Assembly: GCA_030280995.1 (NCBI GenBank)
Contig: JASXTE010000016.1
Location: forward strand, 10,439,001 to 10,503,000
Source of the DNA: Hemileia vastatrix
Taxonomy: Eukaryota > Basidiomycota > Pucciniomycetes > Pucciniales > Zaghouaniaceae
Direction of reading: 5' to 3'
Length of the DNA: 64,000 bases
In this document: positions 1 through 9,775 of the stretch, piece after piece
How the letters are laid out: each line of letters starts with the position of its first letter
How positions within the stretch are numbered: position 1 is the first letter of the stretch
The notes under the pieces: generated by a model
What the model was told of the DNA's origin: nothing
Database searches by the model: none
Seen by the model: only the letters and a program-made list of their open reading frames with translations
Position numbers and translations under genes: made by a program

Positions 1-405
1 TGATTTTGAAGCTTTTGGAGCTAATTTAGCAGTGATAAAAGCAGTTTCTTGAGAAGCTAAGGCTAGTCTTTTGGGAAGAGTGCGGGAATCTGAGCTTCTG
101 GATCTTCTGGAAGGAGCTGAAGATAGAGAGGAAGAGGATGGACCAAGTTCTGGAGACCTGGTAGGGGATCTGGAGATGTACTTGTGAGAAGGAGAAGGCG
201 GAGGAATAGGATAGTGGGCATCTCTGTCACATTTCTTTTTTTTGGAATAGCAAGAGTCACAAGCCCTGTTGTAGAATTTGGCTTCTGGATTTGGAAGAGT
301 GAATGTGCAAGGTCTGCACATGTGGATGCACTGTTTGCAGGCATGTTCCCTTGGAGCAGTGAAGCAAGGAAGAGTAGAGGAGTCAACAGCAGGGGATCCA
401 GACAT
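1..405 (-). CDS. Partial small cysteine-cluster (Zn2Cys6-like) protein, N-terminal 135 residues
   Basis: Reading leftwards from the ATG at 405 the frame is open to the window edge, so the C-terminus is missing. Residues 23-59 carry cysteines at 23, 26, 30, 33, 49, 52 and 59; the second half (C-x2-C-x6-C with the run SKKKKC) matches the second half of the fungal binuclear Zn2Cys6 cluster, whose role is usually zinc-dependent DNA binding. The tail from about residue 65 is Pro/Ser/Arg-rich and looks disordered. The next gene upstream (1146-1786, same strand) has the same architecture and a canonical spacing of six cysteines, and related broken genes occur at 40.4 and 42.0 kb. The short-repeat array at 553-1088 lies just upstream of this start. 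Function is inferred from the cysteine spacing only; a structural zinc protein that does not bind DNA is equally possible. Confidence 0.55.
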   Translation of the reverse strand, partial: MSGSPAVDSSTLPCFTAPREHACKQCIHMCRPCTFTLPNPEAKFYNRACDSCYSKKKKCDRDAHYPIPPPSPSHKYISRSPTRSPELGPSSSSLSSAPSRRSRSSDSRTLPKRLALASQETAFITAKLAPKASKS

Positions 406-552
406 GATTTGTGGTGTGAAAGGTGATGAAAAGGATAAGAGAAGATTTTGTCAGTGATGAGTAGAAGATGAAGTGAAGGATAACGCTCCATGGGTCTAGC
501 TGTGTGGGTATTGCATGAAATTGGCTGGGTCAGATTCATGCAAGATTCTGAA

Positions 553-1088
553 AGTCCTCTATGACTCTAAACTGGAAATTTTATCAGTCCATCAAGACTC
601 TAAACTGAAAAAGCTATGGTATAAAGTCAGTCCATCAAGACTTTAAACTGAAATCTGGTTTCTGTTAGTCCTCCAAGACTTTAAACTGGCTGGTTTCAAG
701 ATTTTATCAAGATTAGTCCATCAAGACTTTAAACTGAACACTGTGTTAGTCCCCCAAGACTTTAAACTGAGGGTTGTAAGTCCCCCAAGACTATAAACTG
801 AGGAAAAAGGGTTTTGTTGTTGGAGTTGGTTTGAAAGATTGGTGGAGGGTATCCACAGGGGGAGCCTCCGAATTTAGCAAAGGCAAGTTTGGGGGTAATT
901 GATGGGCTGGCAGCTCTATTCACAATTACCCCAGAATGTTAGTTTTTTCTCTGTGTCTTAATGTGGTTGATCTCTGGTTCTGGGTTTATGATTTAGGTTT
1001 TTGAGTCCCCCAAGACTTTAAACTGAGGGTTTTTGAGTCCCCCAAGACTATAAAATGAGGATGGTCCCCCAAGACTTAAAACTGAGGG
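553..1088. repeat. Ten dispersed copies of a ~23 bp motif between two cysteine-cluster genes
   Basis: The core AGTCCYYCAAGACT followed by TAAACTG starts near 553, 586, 629, 667, 715, 748, 779, 1004, 1036 and 1063, with variable spacers and a ~200 bp gap after the seventh copy. AGTC and GACT at the two ends of the core form a short inverted repeat. All copies point the same way. The array lies upstream of the gene starting at 405 and downstream of the gene ending at 1146, so it occupies the promoter region of the first. It may be a decaying minisatellite or a cluster of binding sites; nothing in the sequence decides which. Confidence 0.85.
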
Positions 1089-1145
1089 TTGTTTGTGGTT
1101 ACATCCTATAGAGGGTGTGGTCAATTTTTCTTTTCTGAATCAAAC

Positions 1146-1786
1146 TCAAGTACTAGTGGAATTACAGAGGGAATCAAGAGATGAAATGAAGTGTTCAGAA
1201 TTAGCTTTGAACTGGTGAATGAGGTGTCTTCTGTTCTCAATGTCCTGTGGATCTCTAGCAGGAGTGGATTGGAAGTGGTGAAGCAGAAGTTGTATCTGTT
1301 GAGATGTGTTTTGTTGGAACTTGGCCTTGATAGTGGGCAAGTGCGTTGGTGTTGGTGGTGCAATGGATCCTACATTGTTATCATCACTATCAGAAGAGGA
1401 AGGAACTGAGAAGTTATCAGTTTTAAAGTTGAAGGAAGGAATGAATGTTCTTTACCATCAGATGGACCAGGGATGGGGAAACTAGTTGTTTTATGGGTTG
1501 TGGCCCTCTTCTGGGAAGGGTGGAGCTTTTTGATTAATCTGGGTATCAGGATGGATGGCCTAGATCTTTTGGTTCTGGCAGAAGAAGGACCGGGTTGAGG
1601 TGGAGGTGAATCTGTTGTGGAAGAAAGTGGACCAGGTCTGTGGCAGGTCTTCTTTCTGGAGTGGCAGACATTGCAGGACGTTCTGTATGGATGAACAGGT
1701 GGTGTCATGGCGCAGATTAAATTATTGTCGATGCAGTATTGGCAGGGGTCCATTTCAGAGGCAGATTTGGGAAGGAGGTTAAACAT
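1146..1786 (-). CDS. Small protein with canonical Zn2Cys6-like cluster, two exons
   Basis: Two exons (1786-1456 and 1405-1146) joined across a 50 bp GTAAAG..CAG intron give an open frame of 196 residues without stops. Cysteines 15, 18, 25, 38, 41 and 48 are spaced C-x2-C-x6-C-x12-C-x2-C-x6-C, the pattern of the fungal Zn2Cys6 binuclear cluster, with basic residues (SRKKTC) before the last one. A Ser/Pro-rich linker with basic stretches follows, then a Gln-rich, probably helical C-terminal segment. There is no fungal transcription-factor middle region and the protein is far shorter than typical Zn2Cys6 regulators (500-900 residues). The ATG at 1786 gives the longest form; ATG 1753 would still keep the cluster. 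It lies in the same orientation as the related gene at 1-405. A regulator role is inferred from the motif; a transposon-derived origin is possible because relatives sit among mobile elements. Confidence 0.6.
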
Positions 1787-1965
1787 GGTGGTTGGATGAA
1801 GAAAGAATGCGGAAATTCTCAATTGGAGGGAGGATGTGGTCTTCCAACATTGGCAGGGGCCTTTGTTGTGTGATTTGGCGCTATTTGTGCATGTCTTAAT
1901 TGACATCTGTTAAGGAATCTGGTATTTTTCTGATTTTATTCCGTGGATATTGGGTCTGCGGGTAT

Positions 1966-2225
1966 GTGGGTACTATCATTGGATAGCCCTGGTTTTTCCC
2001 TATATTTTATGTCTTGTAGACATTTTTCATATTCTGAGTTTTAAGGGGTCATTTCCTCATTTTTCATTTATAAAAGATTGCTGTTTAATTTTGTTTTTTG
2101 TGTTTTATGGGCTAACCTTAAGTCTTAGGGTTAAGTGCTTAGTACCATTGGATAGAGCTAATTTTTCTCTATATTTCATGTCTCAATGTTGTTATAGTGA
2201 AATTCCGTGTTTTAAAGGTTTTAGT
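1966..2225. repeat. Imperfect direct duplication, period ~169 bp
   Basis: The stretch around CATTGGATAG..CTATATTT.ATGTCT near 1977 recurs near 2146 with scattered mismatches. No coding potential beyond chance was seen. It lies upstream of the cysteine-cluster gene ending at 1146 and could be part of its regulatory region or an old transposon remnant. Confidence 0.6.
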
Positions 2226-2279
2226 AGTTGTAGCTAATTTTTCTAAGTAGATTAGTGGTTTTTATTGGTTTTCTGCCTT

Positions 2280-2420
2280 CAGGGAGGCCGGGCCGCTTCA
2301 GGAGGCATCTCCAACGTCGGGAGGCCCGCCCGCCTCTGTTTTAGGAGGTTGGGGAGCGCTCCAGGAGGGGTTTTTATGCAATTTGGCAGGTACAGGCGCC
2401 AGATTGGTGGGTGCGCATGG
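2280..2420. other. GC-rich patch in an AT-rich window
   Basis: About 140 bp with many GGAGG/CCTCC and GCCCGC runs, clearly richer in G and C than its surroundings. No open frame, tRNA-like fold or known repeat was recognised. It may be a remnant of foreign or less mutated sequence. Confidence 0.5.
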
Positions 2421-2429
2421 GCTCTTAGT

Positions 2430-4919
2430 TAGTGGTCTGTGTGTACATAGTGAATAAGACAGTTTGGGGCAACCTTAATCATCATACAACCATCCGGAGG
2501 TGATATCATTGTTCCTCACTCAGTTTTCACTGTTTTCTGGCCACAATTGGCTGTGTTTGTTGCAAGTGAGTTTTTCATTTAACTTAACTTTGGCAACTGT
2601 TTCTCTGTTATAGTCTTGCAAGCTATAGCAAGTATTATTGCTGTCTCTGGTGTGGATTTGCAGCCTACATCAAGTATCTTTGCTGTCTCTGGTGTGGACT
2701 TTGTTCTACATTTCAGTTGTTTGGTCTGGTAGTCTATCTGGTGACTACTTTCTTGGCTCATTAAGCAGTCAAGTGTGTTTAAAAGGGGTCTTTAGCAAAA
2801 CAGGAACCAACTTACTTTAGCAAGTAAATCTCACTCTATTTTTCTAAAGGGACAGGGGATTTTCTCTCTGGTTTTTCTCCAACTCCCTTGGTCAAGGCCT
2901 ATAGCTAGTACTATAGGATTGTCTACAACAATATTTAAGATTCATTTCTAAATATAATTATTATTATTAGAAAAAAATATCCTCAGTAATCAAATCATAT
3001 TTGGTTACTATAAGCTGTCCAACAGAAGAGAAAGAAGAGAAAGTAGAATTTAATATTTAATATTATTTAAATTAAAATATTGAAGCCATTAATTTGTCCC
3101 AATTAAATCTTCTACCCACTCAAATACTCTCATTAAAACGTTTTAAACCCTTACTTAGTTAACATAAAAGCTGACCAATTGGAGGGTTTTTTAAAATTTA
3201 TTGGTAGACAAAAATCTTGATAAAATGTCAAAACCAAAGGATTTGAAGGATTGATTAATTTTATGTTAGGCCATTTTATTGGGTCTTGAGGTCAAGGAAC
3301 TGTCATATTGTTGATAGAGGAGTAGAAAAAACAAAGAACACTATTTTTTTTTTCTTTTTTTTTCTTTTTAAAAAAGACAAATATATATATTTTATTTAAC
3401 TAAATAATGAGATAGGTACAACAAAAAGTCAAAATTTGGTTCTGGTGTGGTGCACATTTTGCAACATCACATGAAAAAAATTTGTGGAAGTGAACTACTC
3501 TTCTCAGGGTTTACCATTAAGAGTCCTCACTCAAGGTGTGAAAAAGGGGGGTGGTAATGGAAGAACAGGGAAAAGAGACTCGCCATGCTCAGTTTCTTTT
3601 AGGAAATATGTTAATGCTGAAGCCATGTTGGAATTTAAGGAGTGGTACAAAAAGACTATACATTTACATGAAAGTATGTAGTTACAACTATCACAGGGAA
3701 TGCAAATTGCATAGGATAAACTTAGTAAATAGTGACTAGCAAAGGTATAATTTTTACCTTAAACTAATATATGAATAAGTACAGTTATTGGTCAGATCTG
3801 TCTCAGAAGCTGTAGTTCTCACAAGCAGTAGCATGGTGTGAAGTGCTAAAGCTATAGGAAGAAGATTTTCAAAGAACCAAAAACACAGTGCTAAATGTCA
3901 AAAAAAAAAGTAACTTGATAAATAAAGGGAAAAAATATTACAAGGAGATGTAAGAATCTATGGTAAGGTGAGTTAGAATCATTATAAGTTGTGTAGAAGA
4001 ACTCTTACATTGGCCTTGCTTTAAGCAGAAACCAGAAGAGTTGGAGAATTCTAACAAATCACCTGTCTTCCTAGAAAAGTAATGTGGGATGTTCTAGTTT
4101 CAGAAAAGTTGGACTGATTTTTTACAGCAAGAAATTAAGAATCTGAGAAAAGTGTTATGCTTAAAAGAAAAAGCATAGAACTCTCAGTCTACTTATATGT
4201 AGAAGTGCTATTAAATCTCTATATATATTTCTTTACACTTTTATAAATGAAGTGTAAAAGATTAAGAAAAGTTCCTTCTAATATTAATCCTAAAATTAGA
4301 AAGTCATTGTAAAAGGTTAGATCCCCTGTATGATCCCCCTTTTTATTTAGAAATCCTCCTTTAAAAAGTCCCTTATCCTTCCACAGACAAACTGGTTGTT
4401 ACATAGCCAGATGTGCTGTAGTGTGCCATAGACAGATGTGACATGGGCATTCTGTAGTTTTCTTTAGCCAGAGGTGCTGTGGGCTTCCTGACCATTCCAA
4501 AATAATAACAAGTAAAAAAGTTAAATTGAAAAACACCAATATAACAACTAAATCCTAAAAATCTCAAAAATATCATCTAAACTTGAAAGAAAGATAAATA
4601 ACTAAGCTATCTACTAGTACTAAACACTGAAATCCCAGATCTAATCTCATTAAATAAAAAGCTAAACTGAAAATCCATAGATATAACAACCAAGAACACC
4701 CAAATTTGTGTCATAAAACAACATAATCACTAAAAAATCATCAAGGCATATAAAAAAGAGAATTTTCTCAGCTGTTTGGCAGTCCCATTCATCTAATCTG
4801 CACAAAAATCTTGTCACTCCAGATAGAAAACTAAATCCTTTAATAAATCAAATTACCAGTTCTTTTCAATATGTATTCTGCTCCTGCCTGCAGGTGTGCC
4901 ACAACACACATTTTATATT
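2430..4919. other. Intergenic stretch without recognisable genes
   Basis: AT-rich, with only short chance frames. Small features: a ~26 bp motif around TGCTGTCTCTGGTGTGGA repeated near 2640 and 2683, an AT microsatellite near 3380, and related short repeats around 4390-4490. The last three bases (4917-4919, ATT) are one copy of the target-site duplication of Harbinger element A. Confidence 0.6.
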
Positions 4920-4935
4920 AGGGGGTATCAATGTT
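4920..4935 (+). repeat. Left terminal inverted repeat of Harbinger A
   Basis: AGGGGGTATCAATGTT, identical to the complement of 12285-12300. The preceding ATT at 4917-4919 matches ATT at 12301-12303. Confidence 0.95.
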
Positions 4936-5003
4936 CAGGGATCGGCAATTAGGGATCAGGAATTTTTTTTCCCGGGATCAGACATTATTAATTGCGGAAG
5001 ATT

Positions 5004-5035
5004 CTTATCCATTAGCCCCAGGGCTAGTGGATAAG
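5004..5035. repeat. Subterminal palindrome of Harbinger A
   Basis: Two 15 bp arms (CTTATCCATTAGCCC and GGGCTAGTGGATAAG) separated by CA, with one mismatch. The same site in element B (13807-13838) is a perfect palindrome. It lies between the left TIR and the transposase, a likely binding site for transposase or its Myb-like partner, or part of the promoter. Confidence 0.85.
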
Positions 5036-5299
5036 AAATCCACGATAATGCATTATCCCGCCTCTTATACCCCAATTTCCATTCCTAATTCCTGATCCCA
5101 AACTCATCTCATCCATGATGGATTTTTAAGAAAGTCACATGACTTATAATTGCTGATGACATCCTTAAGTATTTCCTCACTCTATGCTACTTAATTTTGG
5201 TGGCGAACACTTAAGTTTTTTTTCTATCTACACACCCCAACTGCACATTTGGCGGTGAATTCCCACTTCCCTCATCACATAACCCTTCCACCAGCAACA

Positions 5300-6559
5300 A
5301 TGAAACACCTCTCTACTAGGAAGCTACTTCACTCAACAATGAATGCTATCACTTTTCCTTTAGTTCTTTACTATAAATCTGACTCTGATTTGGAAGATGC
5401 TTTAGCTTATATGTGTTTTCTTTCCAAAAAGCGTTACATCATCACCAGGGGGCCAAATCTTTATCATGATCCCCGATATGATCTGGCCTCCATTCTCAAC
5501 ATTCCTCATTTAAACTTCACACAACTTTTTAGAACTTCTCCCAATTCTTTCTTCAAACTTTATCAACTCATCTCCGATCATCCTATCTTCCATAACAATT
5601 CTCATAACAAACAGGGTAATCCTGCCATCCAACTTGCTGTTGCTCTATGTCGCTTTGGCTCAAATGGAAATGGTGCTGCCGTAAGACGTTTGGATAATCT
5701 CTTAAACATAGGATATGGTACCGTGATATTATACACCAAGCGCTGTATGATTGCTATCCTTTCCCTCAAGTCTCAAACTCTTGCTTGGCCAACTCCAGAA
5801 CAGCGACTTGAATCCTCTCAAGTAATGCAAGCTGAAGGTTTCCCTGGCTGTATAGGTTTTGTTGATGGCACAACCATCCCTTTGAGTCAAAAGCCTGCTC
5901 ATGATGGCAACCATTATTTTGATAGCAAAAAAAGGTTTCTTCAAAATCTTCTCCAAGTTCTCATCTTTCACAATCTAACTTTTTATCTTCTTTCTAGATA
6001 CTCTATTGCCATTCAACTTGTATGCGATGTCAATAAAAAATTTATTGCTTTTCACAGTGGCTTCCCTGGATCATGTCATGACTCTTCCATCTTCCAAAGA
6101 ATGAGGATTTCTCAATCCCCTGAATCATACTTTGACGAATCTCAGTACCTCCTTGCAGACTCAGCATATGCAAGTGGAAAGTACATTATACCTGCTTTCC
6201 GTGGTGCAACTTCAGAAAATGACCCCAAAACTGCCTTTAATTATCACCTTGCACAATCAAGAGTACAAATTGAACATGCTATAGGTATTTTAAAGGGACG
6301 ATTTTCTAGTCTTCGGGAGCTCAGTATCCAATTTCAAAAAAAATTGGAGATCAAAACTGCAAATCATTGGATCTTGACTTGCGTAATACTCCACAATATT
6401 CTAGATGATTTAAAGGATGAGTGGAATGATCTTTATGAAGAAGAGGATCCTGAACCACCACTGGCACTCCCCTCCCTTGATTCACAAATTATTCAATCAA
6501 CCGGCATACGCCCCATTATAATGCCAATTACTCTCCAACATTTCTCTTCACCCTTTTAA
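5300..6559 (+). CDS. PIF/Harbinger (HARBI1-like, DDE superfamily) transposase
   Basis: Nuclease that cuts and joins transposon ends in the nucleus. Predicted exons 5300-5934 and 5998-6559 give 398 residues. The 63 bp intron (GTTTCT..TTCTAG) is a multiple of three with no stop, so the unspliced frame also stays open; splicing restores the continuous family-like sequence KKRYSIAIQLVCD. The catalytic triad is visible: D189 in GFVDGTT, D266 in LLADSAY and E304 in QIEHAIGILKGRF. The start at 5300 (MKHLSTRK) is conserved in element B, and upstream there is no in-frame ATG. Size and motif order fit the family. It lies 364 bp inside the left TIR, opposite in orientation to the SANT/Myb-like gene, the usual two-gene layout of PIF/Harbinger. 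No stops or frameshifts were seen. Broken homologues lie at 14121 and 26453. Confidence 0.93.
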   Translation: MKHLSTRKLLHSTMNAITFPLVLYYKSDSDLEDALAYMCFLSKKRYIITRGPNLYHDPRYDLASILNIPHLNFTQLFRTSPNSFFKLYQLISDHPIFHNNSHNKQGNPAIQLAVALCRFGSNGNGAAVRRLDNLLNIGYGTVILYTKRCMIAILSLKSQTLAWPTPEQRLESSQVMQAEGFPGCIGFVDGTTIPLSQKPAHDGNHYFDSKKRFLQNLLQVLIFHNLTFYLLSRYSIAIQLVCDVNKKFIAFHSGFPGSCHDSSIFQRMRISQSPESYFDESQYLLADSAYASGKYIIPAFRGATSENDPKTAFNYHLAQSRVQIEHAIGILKGRFSSLRELSIQFQKKLEIKTANHWILTCVILHNILDDLKDEWNDLYEEEDPEPPLALPSLDSQIIQSTGIRPIIMPITLQHFSSPF

Positions 6560-6907
6560 TTTTTAATTTTTATGTTTTCATACTTTCCAAATGTCCTCTT
6601 TGTGTACTTTAATCACTTGGTTTTGTATTTTGGTTTGTTGCATATTCATTTTTTTTTTGAATTTACGGTGAATATCTTTTTTTTGGATGGCTCATTGGTT
6701 TTCTTTCACTTCCTCAACATGAAATCACATATTTTCTTATATCGCATATTTTGTCAGTGATTTTTTTTTTCATTCATCACTCATATCCTTTTCATCCTCT
6801 CCTCAAACATCCCTCAAATATTTTGGTTGCATTTATTTTCTCAACTCAACTCACCAGGTAGGTCATTTTTTTTCTTTTTTAATGGTTTTTTATTTGCTAA
6901 TCATGAT

Positions 6908-6938
<31 letters not shown>

Positions 6939-7139
6939 TGCTTTTTTTTTGCTTTTTTTTTGCTTTTTTTTTGCTTTTTTTTTGCTTTTTTTTTGCTTTT
7001 TTTTTGGTTTTTTTTTGGTTTTTTTGGTTTTTTTGTTTTTTTTGTAAGTGCTTCTTTTATTTTTGTTCTACGGTAAACTAATTTTTGTTTTGCTTTTTTC
7101 TCTTTTTTCTCTTTTTTTTTGTTTTTTTTTCTCTCCTTC
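6560..7139. repeat. T-rich region with 11 bp tandem repeat (6918-7016)
   Basis: Downstream of the transposase the sequence is very T-rich. From 6918 to about 7016 the unit GC plus nine T recurs about nine times with an 11 bp period, then decays to GG plus T runs. Open frames here (Lys-rich on minus, Phe-rich on plus) are by-products of the repeat. The 6580-6740 part is found inverted near the right end of element C (about 30440-30600), showing it belongs to the transposon family. Confidence 0.85.
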
Positions 7140-7800
7140 ACCTCTCTTTATCATCCTCAAGGCCCCCCTTTTTCCCTCTCTTTACCTGTCTCTGACCCCC
7201 TTTTTACCCCCTTTTTAGCTGCCTCAAATCCCCCCTTTCCCCCCTCTTTAGGTCCCTCATCACCCCCCTTCCCCTCTTTTTAGGTGCTTCAATACACCCC
7301 CTTCCCCTCTCTTTATGTCCCTCAAACCCCCCCCTTCACCTCTCTTTTGCCGCCTCAAACCCCCCCTTCACCTCTCTTTACCCACATCAAACCCCCCCCT
7401 TTCCCTCTCTTTAGGCGCCTCAAACACCCCCCCTTCCCCCCCTACCCAATCGTTACATCCTCCTCTACCCCCCCCCCCCCCCCTGTTTATTAACGAACGA
7501 TCGTTACAGATCATTTGTTAACAAGGAGGTGGGGGGGGGGGGGGGTAGAGAAAGTGGTAAAGGTTTGGGAGGGGGTAAGGTGATTGGAAGGGGGGGGGTT
7601 TGAGGTGCCTAAGGAGAGGAGAATGGGGGGGGGGGGTTTGAGGCGCCTAAGGAGAGGGGAATGGGGGGGTTTGAGGTGGCTAAAGAGGGGGGAATGGGGG
7701 GGGGATTTGAGGCAGCTAAAGAGGGGGGAAGGAGGGTGATGAGGGACCTAAAGAGGGGGGAAAGGGGGGTATTTCAGTGGGATTTTGAGGCAGGAAAGGA
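7140..7800. repeat. Large C-rich/G-rich inverted repeat built from a ~30 bp minisatellite
   Basis: 7140-7483 contains about ten degenerate units of the type CCTCAAAC(C)n followed by TTCCCCTCTCTTTA. 7529-7800 contains the complementary units (TAAAGAGGGG.., GTTTGAGG.GCC). The arms meet at a C16 run (7468-7483) and a G15 run (7531-7545) around a short palindromic centre with ACGATCGT at 7496-7503. The whole could form a long imperfect hairpin, and the G strand has quadruplex-forming runs. Only the left half has a counterpart in element B (about 15780-15970). Confidence 0.88.
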
Positions 7801-8445
7801 GAGCATTTGAGGGGGAAAAGGGGACATTTATGGGAGATAAAGATGGGTTACCAACTTTCAAATAAAGATACTAACAAATTTTTGTTTGTAATTTTGATTA
7901 TTTTTTTTATTTTTTTTGCAGTAATATAGAAAAAAAAAAAAATTCTTTCTAATAAGGAATGTCCCTCTTATTTACAAAACAAAAAAGGTTTATAATTTTA
8001 TTTTTATTTTTTCTATAATTAATTTTTGTGATTTTGATTTTATTTAAATAATTTTTTTATTTTTTATTTTGATTTTACTGATTTTTTTTTTCATGATCTT
8101 GTGAGAAGGTTTTTAATAACCAATCTTCAGGTTCACTTTTAATTTTTTTTTTAAATTTTTTTTTTGTGATTTAATTTTTACTGAAATTTTCTTTTTTGAA
8201 TGAATTTAATTATTAATTTTTTTAATAGGATTTTGCTTTAATTGTGTTTTTTAAAATAAAACCTCATGTTTTTTTTTATAAATTTTTTTTTTGGAAAAAG
8301 TTTTACTGATTTTTTGGTTTTTTTTTTTTCAATTTTATTTTTAAAATAAAAAAACAGCTTTTTTTATTATTAGGTAGGAATTTTTTTTAGAAAAAATTTG
8401 AGTTAAAATTTTATTGACAATTAATTTTTTTTTCAGATCAAAAAA
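7801..8445. other. T-rich leader of the Tet-like gene
   Basis: Very T-rich with no coding frame. It contains intron-like signals (CTAAC near 7874, a TTTTGCAG acceptor-like site near 7920), so a spliced 5' leader for the dioxygenase gene is possible. The corresponding part of element B (about 17160-17390) is also T-rich. Confidence 0.4.
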
Positions 8446-9695
8446 ATGTCTTCTTCTTATGATCCACCCCTTACTTCTCTCTTATCTTCATCTTTATCTT
8501 CTTTATCATCTTCATCTTTATCATCTCTATCATCTTCTTTGAAATCAACTCTATCATCTTCTTTGAAATCAACTTCCATACAATCATCTTCTAAATCATC
8601 AAAAAAAATTAAAGATAATCAGTCTCATCAGAAGAAAAGATATTTAAAAAAAAAGACTCTCTGTGAAAGTTATTTTTGTCATATCCCAAACATTTTTTTT
8701 TATAAAACTAAAGTAGATAAAAAAATTCAATATCCAAAAAAATTAGCAGAAGATATCAAATATCTAACAGAATTTGGAGATGATTGAGTTGTTGCAGTTA
8801 TCAGCAACGCTTTTAAGCCTCAATTCATTTTGGAAGTTCATTCATTCAATGGTGTAAAAGATGAAGCTTTTAATCAACTATCCGATCTTATCATAACTCT
8901 TTATCAAATGGCTTTGGTTCGGTTACCTATAAGGAATAAGAATTTGTTGGGTGGTATCATGATTGGTTTTGGTTGGAGACCTGGTTTTGTCAAAGGATAT
9001 TCTCTTGGTATGTCTAATAATTTTTGTTCCATTCTTAATATCATTTCACTTATTTCAATTATATAGGTATATATTCATTGCTCAATAATATCACTAAAGC
9101 ACAAAAAGATGAAGATTTTAGCTTATGGGACACTCTACCTTCCTTTAATTCTTTTCTTGCTCTTCGACTCAAAAAGCTCTGTAATAAGGCATTTGAAAAA
9201 AATCATGAACTTGCAACCAAAGTTGGAATACCGAATTGGTGTGACTCCAAATAAGAAGATATCAGCCACGAATATCTTTTATTTTCTAATGTTATTATCA
9301 CTCATTCTGGATTCCACAATAGGATTCATATCGATAGGAATGATGCCAATTTTCTTACTTTTGGAATATTCTCATATATCAATCTGATAACTGGCCACCC
9401 AATACCATCTCCAGCTAAAATCAAAGGACATGGTTTATATTTTCCAGACCACCGGTGCATCATTGATTTTGGTTTGGGAAATGGTATCATTGAAACTATT
9501 TGGAATTCTTCTAAGGATAATCATCAAACGACCAAAGCTCCTCCTGGTTTGGAATCCTGTCAAGATTTCACTCATTTCAGTTGCTCATTTCAAATCAGTA
9601 ATAATTTGATACAAAGAATCAATAAGGTAAAGAAAGAAGGTAAAGTTATTCGATTTAAAAAAACTTTATCTAGATCCAAAAAGTATGGGGATTAG
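8446..9695 (+). pseudogene. Tet/JBP-like 2OG-Fe(II) dioxygenase carried by Harbinger A (two in-frame stops)
   Basis: Members of this basidiomycete family resemble TET/JBP enzymes that oxidise 5-methylcytosine or thymine in DNA using Fe(II) and 2-oxoglutarate. Exons 8446-9007 and 9067-9695 join across a 59 bp GTATGT..ATAG intron. Order: Ser-rich N-terminus, basic linker, the family segment GIMIGFGWRPGFVKGYSLG before the intron, then GFHNRIHID with the HxD iron motif at 9327-9335, the segment LYFPDHRCIIDFG, and NHQTT with the distal His codon at 9522-9524. The expected 2OG-binding Arg is not obvious (THFSCSFQ where I would expect TR). Stops TGA at 8785 and TAA at 9252 break the frame; at the second site elements B and C have TGG. 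Family assignment rests on motif order recalled from Tet-like proteins; activity is unlikely unless the stops are read through or are sequence errors. Confidence 0.78.
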
Positions 9696-9775
9696 AGTTG
9701 TCATCGAAAATTTTATATTTTTTCATAAATTTTTAATAAATATTTTTTATATATCAATTTTCTCAAGTAATGTGA

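Noticed and set aside
63..539. 158-residue Leu-rich minus frame
   Set aside because: It overlaps the cysteine-cluster gene in another frame, has repeat-like composition and lacks the conserved cysteines.
553..1088. CRISPR-like array
   Set aside because: Spacers vary widely in length and resemble each other, there are no cas genes, and the DNA is eukaryotic.
6890..7141. Lys-rich frame (minus) and Phe-rich frames (plus)
   Set aside because: Products of translating an 11 bp T-rich repeat; no independent coding signal.
7284..7521. Pro-rich open frames
   Set aside because: They follow from the C-rich minisatellite and have no start context or homologue in element B.
8785..9254. Introns explaining the two stops in the Tet-like gene of element A
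   Set aside because: No GT..AG pair of plausible length surrounds either stop while keeping frame; copies B and C have sense codons at the second site.
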